A stretch of 64,000 nucleotides of DNA from Geothrix sp. (GTDB lineage Bacteria > Acidobacteriota > Holophagae > Holophagales > Holophagaceae), in the NCBI RefSeq assembly GCF_030219325.1, contig NZ_CP126625.1, forward strand, positions 918,857-982,856, in the 5' to 3' direction. Shown here in pieces: positions 1 through 8,556 of this stretch. Within the stretch, counting starts at the first letter, position 1. The number at the start of each line of letters is the position of its first letter. The notes beneath the pieces are model-generated. The model saw only the letters and a list, made by a program, of their open reading frames with translations. It was not told the DNA's origin and ran no database searches. A program made the position numbers and the translations under genes.

Positions 1-1
1 G

Positions 2-595
2 CTCGTGGCGCGGCACCAGCCCATCACCCTGGCCGCCATGGAGGGGCGCTTCGAGAGCGGTCCCCGGGCCGGGCTCACCCTCATCGGCCAGCCCAACGTG
101 GCCCAGCGGAAGATCGACAACCCGGTGCAGCTGCCCGCCGTGCTCAGCTTCATCGCCTACGGCACCTTCAGCAGCGACGTGAAGGGCCTGTCGTCCTTCC
201 CCGAGGACCAGTGGCCGCAGAACATCGAGCTGCTCTACTACAGCTTCCACATCATGGCGGGCCTGGGCACGCTCATGATCGCCGTGATGGGCCTGGCGGC
301 GCTCCTGCTCTGGCGGGGGCGCCTGGACGCGAACCGACCCATGCTCTGGGCGCTGATGCTGGCCTTCCCCTTCCCCTACATCGCCACCACGGCCGGCTGG
401 GCCGTGGCGGAGTTCGGCCGCCAGCCCTGGCTGATCCACGGGGTGCTCCGTACCAACCAGGGCGCCTCCCCCACGGTGCATGCGGGTCAGACGGCCTTCA
501 CGACGCTGGGCTTCGCCGGCATCTTCGTGGTGCTGAGCATCCTCTTCCTCTATCTCATCGGCCGGGAGCTCGCCCACGGCCCCGTGAAGCACTAG
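2..595 (+). CDS. cydA: Cytochrome bd ubiquinol oxidase subunit I, C-terminal part
   Basis: This is the C-terminal ~197 residues of the quinol-oxidising, haem-bearing subunit of cytochrome bd oxidase, an inner-membrane enzyme that reduces oxygen with high affinity. The gene runs in from the left edge, so the N-terminus and most haem ligands are not visible. The HQP..AAMEG stretch near the start and the GRQPW motif (~residues 136-140 of the visible part) are CydA signatures. Three hydrophobic segments are seen, near residues 80-102, 112-132 and 165-188. The stop lies 9 bases before cydB, which has its own AGGAG-like site, so the two form an operon. I am confident of the family; the Q-loop length class cannot be judged. 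Confidence 0.95.
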   Translation, partial: LVARHQPITLAAMEGRFESGPRAGLTLIGQPNVAQRKIDNPVQLPAVLSFIAYGTFSSDVKGLSSFPEDQWPQNIELLYYSFHIMAGLGTLMIAVMGLAALLLWRGRLDANRPMLWALMLAFPFPYIATTAGWAVAEFGRQPWLIHGVLRTNQGASPTVHAGQTAFTTLGFAGIFVVLSILFLYLIGRELAHGPVKH

Positions 596-604
596 GAGGC
601 CGCC

Positions 605-1651
605 ATGGAGCTGCTCTGGTTCTGGATGGTCGCCGTGATGTTCTCGATCTACGTGGTGATGGATGGCTTCGATTTCGGCGCGGGGGTCCTCCACCTGGCC
701 GTGGCGAAGACCAACGAGGAGCGCCGGGAGGTGCTGGGCGCCATCGGGCCCTTCTGGGATGGCAACGAGGTCTGGCTGCTGGCGGGCGGCGGCTCGCTCT
801 TCCTGGCCTTCCCCAAGGTGCTGGCCTCGGGCTTCTCCGGCTTCTACCTGGCCATGTGGGTGGTGGTCTGGTGCCTGATGCTGCGCGGCATCTCCATCGA
901 GTTCCGCTCCCATGTGCAGGATGGTCTCTGGCGCCACTTCTGGGACGGCACCTTCGCCCTCGCCAGCCTGCTGCTGCCCGTGCTCTTCGGCGCGGCCCTG
1001 GGCAACGTGCTGAGGGGCGTGCCGCTGGATGCCAGCGGCTACTTCTCCGTGCCCCTGTGGACCACCTTCCGGCTGGGCCCCCAGCCCGGCGTGCTGGACT
1101 GGTACACCGTGCTGATCGGCGTGTTCACCCTGGTGACCGTGACCGCCCACGGCGCGCTGTTCCTGGCCTGGAAGACCGAAGGGCCCGTGCATGAGCGGTC
1201 GCGCGCCCTGGCCGGGCCGCTTTGGGGACTCGTGCTGCTCCTGTGGGTGGTGGCCACCGGCGCCACCTCCGTGGTGAATCCGGGCATCTTCCGGGGGTTG
1301 GCCGGGTCCCCCCTGGCCTGGGGCTTCACGGCCCTCTTCGTCGGGGGGCTGGGCCTGGTCTCCCTGGGCCTGCGGCGGCAGAAGTTCCTGCTGGCCTTCC
1401 TGGGCTCGGGCGCCTTCATCCTGGGCATCCTCGCGGCCAGCGCCGCCAGCCTCTATCCCGTGATGCTCAAGTCCACCCTGGACCCGGCCTTCGACCTCAC
1501 GGCCCTGAACGCCAGCGTGGGCCATCACGGGCTCCGCACCGGCCTGGTCTGGTGGCTCCTCGGGTTCCCCCTGGCCATCGGCTATGCCGGGTTCCTGTTC
1601 CGCTTCCACCGAGGCAAGGTCAAGGCCGCGGCGGAAGGCGAGGGTTACTGA
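605..1651 (+). CDS. cydB: Cytochrome bd ubiquinol oxidase subunit II
   Basis: This 348-residue integral membrane subunit pairs with CydA to form cytochrome bd oxidase. The N-terminus has the family hallmark MDGFDFGAG (~residues 20-28), followed by the GPFWDGNEVW block (~48-57), both conserved in CydB. About eight hydrophobic segments are spread along the chain, and the length is normal for the family. The ATG at 605 follows a GGAGG-like site overlapping the end of cydA. No small CydX-like reading frame was recognised downstream. The enzyme suggests that the organism meets oxygen at low levels, in keeping with a microaerotolerant anaerobe. Confidence 0.96.
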   Translation: MELLWFWMVAVMFSIYVVMDGFDFGAGVLHLAVAKTNEERREVLGAIGPFWDGNEVWLLAGGGSLFLAFPKVLASGFSGFYLAMWVVVWCLMLRGISIEFRSHVQDGLWRHFWDGTFALASLLLPVLFGAALGNVLRGVPLDASGYFSVPLWTTFRLGPQPGVLDWYTVLIGVFTLVTVTAHGALFLAWKTEGPVHERSRALAGPLWGLVLLLWVVATGATSVVNPGIFRGLAGSPLAWGFTALFVGGLGLVSLGLRRQKFLLAFLGSGAFILGILAASAASLYPVMLKSTLDPAFDLTALNASVGHHGLRTGLVWWLLGFPLAIGYAGFLFRFHRGKVKAAAEGEGY

Positions 1652-1864
1652 GCCGAGGCAGCGAGCAGCCTGATCAAGCCAGGGCACGCCCCGGTCCGGG
1701 GAGTTCCGCCACGGCTCCGGGAAAAGGTTGCCCTCAGGGTCATCCTTCTGTGATTTCGGTATCATCCAGGCCCGGTGGGGGGAACAGGGACGGCAGTCTC
1801 TGCCACCATGCCCAGGGCTGGCAGCGGCCACCCACCCCCCTCCCGACCCCATCCCCCAGGCGTC

Positions 1865-2713
1865 ATGGCCCTCCTCACTGAAACCGATGCGGCCTACGGC
1901 GCTTTCCTGAAGGCACGCTGGGCCTCCCGCTCCCTGCGGCTCGGGAAGTACGCCGTCGCCGGGAATGGGGTCCTCCTCCTCTTCGACTGGGTGCTCACCC
2001 GTGCGCAGCCCGGCCCCCCGGAGCTGGCCACCCTCCTCGCCGTCCGGCTGGGCTGGATCCTGCTTCCGGTGGCGGGGATGCTGGGCGTGCGCGCCGCCGC
2101 CCGGGTCAACCTGCTGCCCCCCATGGTCATCACGCTGTCCCTGCTGTGGTGCTGGGGGAACGAGTGGGCCTACTTCAGGCTCGGCCTTGCCGGGACCGCC
2201 ATCCAGGCCATCGCCGTCATCGCCTTCTGCGTCACGGCGGCCACCTTCCTGCCCCTGCGGCTGCGGGGGCTGTTCGGCATGTTTGCAGCCATCGCCGCCG
2301 GCCATGTGGCGCTGAACATCCTCTGGCCCCAGGCCCGGCCGCTCAGCCAAAGGCTCTGGACGGACGCCGGGATGCTTGCCTTCGTCTCGGTGGAGCTCGT
2401 GCTCTTCCGGAACCTCGCGGTCAGTCAGCACCGGGGCCTGGCCTCACGGGCGGCCCTGGAGCGCACGCTGGCCGACCTCGAAGCCAGCCAGCGCGTGACC
2501 GAGGAGCACCTGCAGGAGAGGGTCCAGCAGGCATTGCAGGAGGTGAAGGTCCTCTCCGGGTTGCTGCCGATCTGCGCGTGGTGCAAGTGCGTGCGCGACG
2601 ACTCGGGCTACTGGGCGCGGATCGAGGCCTACGTCGCCGAGCATTCCGAGGCTTCGTTCACCCATTCGATCTGCCCGGAATGCGCCAAGAAGGCGTTGGC
2701 CGGGGAAGACTGA
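1865..2713 (+). CDS. Membrane protein with coiled coil and C-terminal CxxC...CPEC tail
   Basis: This 282-residue protein has about six hydrophobic segments (~residues 25-190), then a charged heptad-like stretch (~193-240). It ends in a short cysteine motif, LLPICAWCK..RDD.GYW (~242-262), closing with CPEC. The tail resembles one found at the ends of many two-component and PAS proteins, but no kinase, receiver or cyclase domain is present here. The four cysteines (CxxC plus CPEC) could hold a metal. The ATG at 1865 was chosen because residues become membrane-like soon after it; an in-frame GTG at 1775 would add a proline-rich leader of doubtful use. The function is unknown; a sensory or adaptor role is a guess. 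Confidence 0.75.
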   Translation: MALLTETDAAYGAFLKARWASRSLRLGKYAVAGNGVLLLFDWVLTRAQPGPPELATLLAVRLGWILLPVAGMLGVRAAARVNLLPPMVITLSLLWCWGNEWAYFRLGLAGTAIQAIAVIAFCVTAATFLPLRLRGLFGMFAAIAAGHVALNILWPQARPLSQRLWTDAGMLAFVSVELVLFRNLAVSQHRGLASRAALERTLADLEASQRVTEEHLQERVQQALQEVKVLSGLLPICAWCKCVRDDSGYWARIEAYVAEHSEASFTHSICPECAKKALAGED

Positions 2714-2734
2714 ACCGCGTGCCTCCGGGAGGGA

Positions 2735-3400
2735 TCAGGGGTGGGCCTGGTGCCTCGCCACGATCCAGTCCACCACCTGGTCGAGGCTCATGCCGCTGGA
2801 ATCGAGCTCGACCGCGTCCTCGGCCTTGCGCAGGGGCGAGGCGGCCCGGGTGCTGTCGGCCAGGTCGCGGCGCTGGAGATCCGCCAGCACGGCTCCGAAA
2901 TCCGGTGACTGGCCTTTGGCCTGCAGTTCCAGGAAACGGCGCTGGGCGCGGGCCTCGGGGCTGGCGGTGAGGAACACCTTGCAGCAGGCCTGCGTGAACA
3001 CCACGGTGCCGATGTCGCGGCCGTCCACCACCCAGCGGCCGCGGTTGCCGATGCGGCGCTGCTGGTCCACCAGCACCTCGCGCACCCGGGCATCGGCGCT
3101 CACGGGCGTGACCAGGAGCGTGACCTCCTGGCTGCGGATGGCCTCGCTGACATCCTCGCCCGCGAGATAGGTCCGGCCCTCGTTCAGCGAGAGGTCCAGG
3201 CCGGACAGCACGCCCTCGAGGGCAGGTCGATCCGTGAGCTCGATGCCAGCCCGGTGGATGGCCAGGGCGGCGGCCCGGTACATGGCGCCGGTATCGAGGT
3301 ACTGCCAGCCCAGGCGCGCGGCGGCCCGTTTGGCGGTGGTGGACTTCCCCACGCCAGACGGGCCGTCGATCGCGATCAGGGGAAGGGCGGAAGCGGTCAT
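2735..3400 (-). CDS. cmk: Cytidylate kinase
   Basis: The enzyme phosphorylates CMP and dCMP with ATP in pyrimidine nucleotide metabolism and is cytoplasmic. The 221-residue product has the P-loop GPSGVGKST at ~residues 13-21, the YLDTGAMYRA block that follows it, and the CMP-kinase signature DGRDIGTVVF near the middle. The length matches bacterial Cmk (about 225). The ATG at 3400 is preferred to an upstream ATG at 3439, because the upstream one would overlap the end of the cytochrome gene and add a non-conserved leader. It follows the cytochrome gene by 35 bases on the same strand. In many genomes cmk precedes rpsA, but that is not so here. Confidence 0.95.
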   Translation of the reverse strand: MTASALPLIAIDGPSGVGKSTTAKRAAARLGWQYLDTGAMYRAAALAIHRAGIELTDRPALEGVLSGLDLSLNEGRTYLAGEDVSEAIRSQEVTLLVTPVSADARVREVLVDQQRRIGNRGRWVVDGRDIGTVVFTQACCKVFLTASPEARAQRRFLELQAKGQSPDFGAVLADLQRRDLADSTRAASPLRKAEDAVELDSSGMSLDQVVDWIVARHQAHP

Positions 3401-3435
3401 GGCTTCAGTTTGAAGCCCCGCGTCCCGCCATTCCA

Positions 3436-4887
3436 TCACTTCATGCCGAAGTCCTTGAGGATCTTGGGATCCTTCTCGTCCTGGGCCAGGATCGTGTGGC
3501 AGGTGTCGCAGTCGCCCTTGATGCTGCGGCCATCGGCGGCAGTGTGGTTGCCGTCATGGCAGCGGAAGCAGCCCACGGATTCCTCATGCCCGATGTTGTT
3601 GGGGTGAGTGCCCCAGGTGATCTTCATCTCGGGGAAGACGTTGCGGAGGTAGATGGCCTTCACCACCTCGCCGGCCGTGTCCACCTGGGCCCGCTTCTGC
3701 TTGTAGATCTCGGGGTAGGTGGTGCGGTAGTACTCGGCCAGGGCCACGGGGATCTTGGCGGCAGCGGCCTTCTGGTCGGCGTAGTCGACCTTCAGCAGCT
3801 CCAGGGCCTGCTTCTTGAGGAAGGGCAGCTCGGCGCTCATGCGCTTCTCGGCCATGGCCTTGTCCAGGGCGCGATCGGGCAGCTGGAAGGCGTGCGTGGG
3901 CCGGTTGTGGCAGTCGATGCAGTCCATCTTGCGGACGGTCGCCTTGTCGACGGTCTCCTTCGGCAGCTTCTTGAAATCGTCGGTGACGTACTCGACCAAC
4001 TGCCCGTTGTCATCGCGGTAGGTGACCTTGGGGATCTCCTGGCGGCGCGCGTCGGTGGTGATGTAGCTGATGCGCTCCATGGCGTCGAGGTGGCGGCCGT
4101 GGATGCCCGTGGTGCCGTTGGGCGTGTGCCCGCCGATCTTCAGCAGCAGGATGCTGGTGGACGCCGTGTTGGCCTCGTCCTCGGCGAACTTGGTGCGGAC
4201 GATGAGCTTGTCGTTGGTGAACTTCTGGGGCCAGTGGCACTGCTCGCAGGTCTCGCGGGCGGGGCGCAGGTGCTCGACGGGGCTGGGGATGGGCCGGGAG
4301 AAGGTGCCGAAGGCCACGGCGAAGAGCTGCCGCGAACCGGAGATCTTGGCCCGCACCAGGGCGGGGGCGCCGTGGCCGATGTGGCACTGGGCGCAGCCCA
4401 CGCGGGAGTGGGGCGAGTCCAGGAAGGCCGTGTACTCGGGGCTCATGACCGTATGGCAGGTCAGGCCGCAGAACTGGTTGGAGTCCATGTACTCCACGCC
4501 CTTCAGGCCCGCCGTGCCCAGGATGGACACGTTGATGAACGTGAGCACGCCCACCACCGTCAGCAGGCGGCGCACGCCGGGCTGCTTGAAATCCACCGCC
4601 TGCAGGGGCAGGGGGGTCTCACCGGCGAGTTTCCGCTGGCGGCGCAGACGGATGATGCCCAGGGGGATCAGGGCCAGGCCCACCAGGAACAGGGCCGGCA
4701 GGATCAGGAAGAGGATGATGCCCATGTAGGGATGAATGGACCGGGGGCTGGTGATTTCCATGAACCAGAACCAGACCAGCACGAAGGCCGAACTGGTCGT
4801 CATGGCCGCGCCCGCCAGGGTCATCCAGTTGTTGCCCAGCTGGAAGGCCAGCCGGGTCAAGTCTCTGACGCGTTCCGTAAAGCTCAT
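3436..4887 (-). CDS. NapC/NirT-family multihaem c-type cytochrome, inner membrane
   Basis: This 483-residue protein is probably a quinol-oxidising, membrane-anchored cytochrome c facing the periplasm. Three hydrophobic segments (~22-44, 53-79, 107-126) precede the haem region. Five CXXCH motifs (CAQCH, CEQCH, CIDCH, CFRCH, CDTCH) follow a first motif CGLTCH with three residues between the cysteines (C140, CX3CH). The HTVMSPEYTAF..SPHSRVGCAQCHIG.GA block is typical of NapC/NirT proteins of metal-reducing bacteria. The arrangement of three membrane segments plus a NapC-like domain recalls ImcH-type cytochromes in extracellular electron transfer, but that role is inference. The ATG at 4887 has a strong GGAGGT site 6 bases upstream, so a start at 4920 is unlikely. 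Confidence 0.92.
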   Translation of the reverse strand: MSFTERVRDLTRLAFQLGNNWMTLAGAAMTTSSAFVLVWFWFMEITSPRSIHPYMGIILFLILPALFLVGLALIPLGIIRLRRQRKLAGETPLPLQAVDFKQPGVRRLLTVVGVLTFINVSILGTAGLKGVEYMDSNQFCGLTCHTVMSPEYTAFLDSPHSRVGCAQCHIGHGAPALVRAKISGSRQLFAVAFGTFSRPIPSPVEHLRPARETCEQCHWPQKFTNDKLIVRTKFAEDEANTASTSILLLKIGGHTPNGTTGIHGRHLDAMERISYITTDARRQEIPKVTYRDDNGQLVEYVTDDFKKLPKETVDKATVRKMDCIDCHNRPTHAFQLPDRALDKAMAEKRMSAELPFLKKQALELLKVDYADQKAAAAKIPVALAEYYRTTYPEIYKQKRAQVDTAGEVVKAIYLRNVFPEMKITWGTHPNNIGHEESVGCFRCHDGNHTAADGRSIKGDCDTCHTILAQDEKDPKILKDFGMK

Positions 4888-4922
4888 ATACCCACCTCCA
4901 AAACCAAGGGGCCAGACCATTG

Positions 4923-4943
4923 GACATTTGAGTATGAAATGTC
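4923..4943. promoter_or_regulatory. Palindrome upstream of the NapC/NirT cytochrome gene
   Basis: A perfect inverted repeat, GACATTT and AAATGTC separated by 7 bases, sits 36 bases upstream of the cytochrome start. It could be an operator or a hairpin in the leader. The surrounding 184-bp gap is much more AT-rich than the genes around it. No convincing sigma-70 promoter pair was found. Confidence 0.35.
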
Positions 4944-5071
4944 TCTCATTACCCTAATTTCCTCCTACTGCTCCTGCAAGGGCGAAACAGGGTGCTTTCC
5001 CATTCAAACCCTTTGCTATCAATGGACCTCGTTCCAGGTTGTGACAGATGTCCAGGCCTGTCCGGGGTGCC

Positions 5072-6760
5072 TCAGGAACCTTGCCGACCGAGCAGGTCGA
5101 GGAAGGAAGCCCCGTACTGCTGAAGCTTCTTCGGCCCCACGCCGCTGAGGGCTAAGAATTCGGCCTCCGTGGCGGGCTGGAAGCGCGCCATCTGCTGGAG
5201 GGTGGCGTCACTGAAGATCACGTAGGCGGGCACGCCCTTGGCATCGGCCAGGCGTTTCCGCAGGGCCTTCAGCTCCCGGTAGAGTGCCTCTTCGCCCTCC
5301 ACCGGCGCCTCCGTGAGCGGGGGCCGGGAGCCGCGCGGCGAGCCGCGCTTGGCCTTGCCGGGGGAAGGCGCGGTTCGCAGCGGGTCGTCGCCGCTGCAGA
5401 CGTCGCAGGAGGACCCGCAGGCATCCATCCGCTCGCCGAAGTGGGCGAGCAGGGCCTGATGCCGGCAGAACGTGGCCTCGGCGAGGCGGAAGAGGTCCCG
5501 GGTCTGCCGCTGCTGGGCCTGGGCCAGGGAGGCCTCCAGGCCGTCCGTGAACCGGTCATAGCTGAGCACGTCGCCCCAGCCGTAGAACATCACGCAGTCG
5601 GCATCGGCCCCGTCGCGGCCTGCGCGGCCGATCTCCTGGTACCAGCCCTCCACGCTCTTGGGCATGTCGCGGTGGATGACGTAGCGGATGTTGCTCTTGT
5701 CGATGCCCATGCCGAAGGCGACCGTGGCCACGATGACGTCCACGTCGTCGCGCTGGAACGCCTCCTGGGCCGCGGAGCGGGCCGTGGGGTCCATGCCCGC
5801 ATGGTAGGCGGTCGCGCGGATGCCCTCGCCGGAGAGGAAGGCCGCGGTGGCCTCCACCGCCTTCCGCGACAGGCAGTAGATGATGCCGCTGTCCCCGCGC
5901 CGGGCCAGGACGAGGCGCAGCAGCGCTTCACGCACCGGGGGCAGGCCTTCCGCCCCTTTGCGGTAGGCGCTGATGCGGAGGTTGGATCGGAAGAAGGAAC
6001 CCTGCACCTCCACGGGGTTCCGCATCTCCAGCTGGGCGGCGATGTCGCGGCGGACTTCGGGCGTGGCGGTGGCCGTGAGGGCCAGCACGGGCACCTCCGG
6101 GAAGCGCTGCTTCAGGCCGGCGAGGGTCCGGTAGGCGGGGCGGAAATCGTGCCCCCAGTGGCTGATGCAGTGGGCCTCGTCCACGGCGATGAGGCGCAGG
6201 TCCACCTCGCGCAGCAGGTCGGCCAGGTAGAGCTCGAGGCCCTCTGGCGCGGCGTAGACCAGCTCCAGCTCGCCGTTCTTCAGGGCGCGAATGCGCTCGC
6301 GCCGGGCCTCGGCGTCCAGGCTGGAGTTCAGGAAGGTGGCGCGGAGTCCGGCTTCCGTGAGGGCATCGACCTGATCCTTCATGAGCGCGATGAGGGGGGA
6401 GACCACGAGCGTCACGCCGCCCAGCAGCCGCGCGGGCAGCTGGTAGGTGAGGGACTTCCCGGCTCCGGTGGGCATGATGCCCACCACGTCGCGGCCCGAG
6501 AGGACGGCCTCGATGATGGTGCGCTGGCCCGGACGGAAGGCGTCGTAGCCGAAGGTGGCCTTGAGGGCCGATTCCAGGTCAGGGGACGCCTCCAGGTCCG
6601 AGGCCAGGCGTTTCAGCGCGGCGATGGCCTCCGTGTCGAAGGCCGTGGGCTCGGTCTTGTAGCGGGCCCGGAGGCTCCGCAGCCCTTCCCGGCATTCCAC
6701 GCGCGCGCCCTGCGCGAGCAGGGCGCGGAGCCTCTCAATTTCGTCCGGAACCCGCCCCAA
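5072..6760 (-). CDS. recQ: ATP-dependent DNA helicase RecQ, short form
   Basis: This 562-residue 3'-5' helicase acts in recombination and replication-fork repair. Walker A (MPTGAGKS, ~96-103), DEAH (~194-197) and LTATATP (motif III) are seen, with the RecQ zinc cysteines FC...ACGSSCDVC ending near 455. The HRDC domain fills ~490-560. Only about 33 residues separate the zinc site from HRDC, so the RQC winged-helix domain of E. coli RecQ is missing. An extra ~60 residues precede the helicase core. The start is TTG at 6760, immediately after the in-frame stop of hisC; no other start precedes the conserved core, so translation is probably coupled. Confidence 0.92.
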   Translation of the reverse strand: MGRVPDEIERLRALLAQGARVECREGLRSLRARYKTEPTAFDTEAIAALKRLASDLEASPDLESALKATFGYDAFRPGQRTIIEAVLSGRDVVGIMPTGAGKSLTYQLPARLLGGVTLVVSPLIALMKDQVDALTEAGLRATFLNSSLDAEARRERIRALKNGELELVYAAPEGLELYLADLLREVDLRLIAVDEAHCISHWGHDFRPAYRTLAGLKQRFPEVPVLALTATATPEVRRDIAAQLEMRNPVEVQGSFFRSNLRISAYRKGAEGLPPVREALLRLVLARRGDSGIIYCLSRKAVEATAAFLSGEGIRATAYHAGMDPTARSAAQEAFQRDDVDVIVATVAFGMGIDKSNIRYVIHRDMPKSVEGWYQEIGRAGRDGADADCVMFYGWGDVLSYDRFTDGLEASLAQAQQRQTRDLFRLAEATFCRHQALLAHFGERMDACGSSCDVCSGDDPLRTAPSPGKAKRGSPRGSRPPLTEAPVEGEEALYRELKALRKRLADAKGVPAYVIFSDATLQQMARFQPATEAEFLALSGVGPKKLQQYGASFLDLLGRQGS

Positions 6761-7888
6761 TCAGCAGCCGCCGTCGAGCAGGGGGCCGGCGGCGTTCCAG
6801 AAGGCCTGCATCTCCTCGGGCCTGCCGAAGGACACGCGGATGTGGTTGGGCAGGGCGTAGCCGTGCATGGGACGCACGATCACGCCGCGCTGCAGCAGCT
6901 CCTTGAACAGATCCGTGGCCTGGAAGGCGCTCTCCAGCAGGATGAAGTTGCCGCTCGTGCCCGAGAGCTGGCAGCGGTGCTTTGCGGCCTCCTGGACGAA
7001 GGCGGCGCGGGCCTCGACGTTCTTCTGGCGCGAGAAGGCCTCGAAGGCCAGGTCCTGCACGGCGACTTCCGCCGCGGCCTGGGCCAGGTGGTTGGTGTTG
7101 AAGGGGCTGCGCACCCGCTCGAGGAGGCCCATCAGCTCCTTCGAGCCGAGGCCGTAGCCGATGCGCATGGCGGCCAGGGCGTGGATCTTGGAGAAGGTGT
7201 GGAGCACCAGCAGGTTGGGACGCTGATCCAGGTAGGCGGCGGCATCCGGGTAATCGGCGGGATCCTCGTACTCGGCGTAGGCCTGATCCACCACCAGCAC
7301 GATGTCCTCGCGCAGGTCGCGCACCAGCCGCTCGATGGCAGCGCGCTCGAGGCGGATGCCCGTGGGGTTGTTGGGGTGGCCCAGGTAGACGAGACGGGTG
7401 TCCTCGGCCACCGAGCGCAGGAGGTCGTCCACGTCCAGTTCCGTGGCAGAGGCCCGGGATTCGATGACGCGGCCGCCGGCGGTCTGGGTGGCGATGCCGT
7501 AGATGGCGAAGCTGTGCTTGGGGATGACGGCGCTGCCGCCGCCCAGGAAGGCCGCCTTGGCGACCATCTCCAGGATCTCGCTGCTGCCGTTGCCCAGGAC
7601 CACGCGGTCCACCGCCAGGCCCTTGCGATCGGCGATGCGCTTGCGCAGGTAGTAGCCGTCGCTGACCGGGTACAGGCCCAGGCCCTCGAACTCGGAGCCG
7701 GCGATCACGGAGGCCACGCGTGCCTTCACGGCCTCGGTGGGCCCCCAGGGGTTCTCGTTGGAGGCGATCTTGACGATGCGGGTGAGGCCCAGCTCCCGCT
7801 GGACTTCCTGGATGGGCTTGCCGGGCACGTAGAGGGGGATGCCGGAGAGGCGCTCGAAACCGGGAATGCTGGAGAGGCTCGCCGTCAT
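6761..7888 (-). CDS. hisC: Histidinol-phosphate aminotransferase (class I/II, PLP)
   Basis: This 375-residue PLP enzyme is predicted to transaminate imidazole-acetol phosphate to histidinol phosphate in histidine synthesis. The family pattern is clear: IASNENPWGP near residue 45, GNGSSEIL, GHPNNPTG, DQAYAEY, and the PLP-lysine block TFSKIHALAAMRIGYG. The C-terminal RVSFGRPEEM matches the HisC arginine region. The start overlaps the clpP stop (TGATG); an ATG three bases earlier is equally possible. HisC-like enzymes can also act on aromatic amino acids, and no other his genes are nearby, so the exact substrate is less certain than the family. Confidence 0.88.
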   Translation of the reverse strand: MTASLSSIPGFERLSGIPLYVPGKPIQEVQRELGLTRIVKIASNENPWGPTEAVKARVASVIAGSEFEGLGLYPVSDGYYLRKRIADRKGLAVDRVVLGNGSSEILEMVAKAAFLGGGSAVIPKHSFAIYGIATQTAGGRVIESRASATELDVDDLLRSVAEDTRLVYLGHPNNPTGIRLERAAIERLVRDLREDIVLVVDQAYAEYEDPADYPDAAAYLDQRPNLLVLHTFSKIHALAAMRIGYGLGSKELMGLLERVRSPFNTNHLAQAAAEVAVQDLAFEAFSRQKNVEARAAFVQEAAKHRCQLSGTSGNFILLESAFQATDLFKELLQRGVIVRPMHGYALPNHIRVSFGRPEEMQAFWNAAGPLLDGGC

Positions 7889-8484
7889 CATGCGGGCCGC
7901 TCGGAGAGGACCTTGTCCACGATGCCGTACTCCAGGGCCTCTTCGGCGCTCATGAAGAAGTCGCGGTCCATGTCCTTCATGACCTTCTTCAGGGGCTGGC
8001 CCGTGTGCTTGGCGAAGGTGGCGGCCAGGTTGTCCTTCAGGCGCTGGATCTCCTTGAAGGTGATCTCGATCTCGGTGGCCTGGCCCTGGGCGCCGCCCGA
8101 CGGCTGGTGGATCATGATGCGGGCGTTGGGCAGGGCGAAGCGCTTGCCCTTGGTGCCCGCCGACAGCAGGTGGGCGCCCATGGAGGCGCACTGGCCGATG
8201 CAGTAGGTGACGATGTCGTTCTTCACGAACTGCATCGTGTCGTAGATGGCCAGGCCCGCGGTCACGCTGCCGCCGGGGCTGTTGATGTAGATCTGGATGT
8301 CCTTGTCCGGGTCCTCGCTCTCGAGGAAGAGCATCTGGGCCACGATGGCATTGGCCACGTTGTCGTCGATGGCGGTGCCCAGGAAGATGATGTTGTCCTT
8401 CAGCAGCCGGGAGTAGATGTCGTAGCTGCGCTCGCCGCGGGGCGTCTGCTCGATGACGATGGGGGGATAGTAGCTGCTGGGCAT
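7888..8484 (-). CDS. clpP: ATP-dependent Clp protease proteolytic subunit
   Basis: ClpP forms the barrel-shaped serine peptidase that degrades proteins fed by Clp ATPases. The 198-residue product has INSPGGSV (~68-74), the catalytic serine in [10 protein letters not shown] (S101), the catalytic histidine in MIHQPSGG (H126) and the aspartate in DRDFFMSA (~D175). The length is standard. The ATG at 8484 starts MPSSYYPP, where family similarity begins; upstream in-frame codons are arginine-rich and unrelated. It lies downstream of tig, the common tig-clpP order, but clpX is absent and hisC follows instead. Confidence 0.97.
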   Translation of the reverse strand: MPSSYYPPIVIEQTPRGERSYDIYSRLLKDNIIFLGTAIDDNVANAIVAQMLFLESEDPDKDIQIYINSPGGSVTAGLAIYDTMQFVKNDIVTYCIGQCASMGAHLLSAGTKGKRFALPNARIMIHQPSGGAQGQATEIEITFKEIQRLKDNLAATFAKHTGQPLKKVMKDMDRDFFMSAEEALEYGIVDKVLSERPA

Positions 8485-8514
8485 GGGCCCTCCGGCTGAT
8501 GGATCAGAATAGCA

Positions 8515-8538
8515 AGAAGGCGCCGGATGGCGCCTTCT
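8515..8538 (-). terminator. Hairpin between tig and clpP
   Basis: A perfect 10-bp stem (AGAAGGCGCC and its complement) closes a GGAT loop in the 72-bp gap between tig and clpP. On the minus strand it is followed by a mixed T-containing stretch without a clear T-run. It may be a weak terminator or attenuator separating the two genes. Confidence 0.55.
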
Positions 8539-8556
8539 CCGTGAAACGGGCACAGA

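Noticed and set aside
3496-5148. A 550-codon open frame on the plus strand
   Set aside because: It is antisense to the NapC/NirT cytochrome; low-complexity Gly/Val/His content and no motifs.
7889-8191. An extension of the aminotransferase frame upstream of 7888
   Set aside because: It runs through clpP in another frame; the aminotransferase similarity begins at [11 protein letters not shown].
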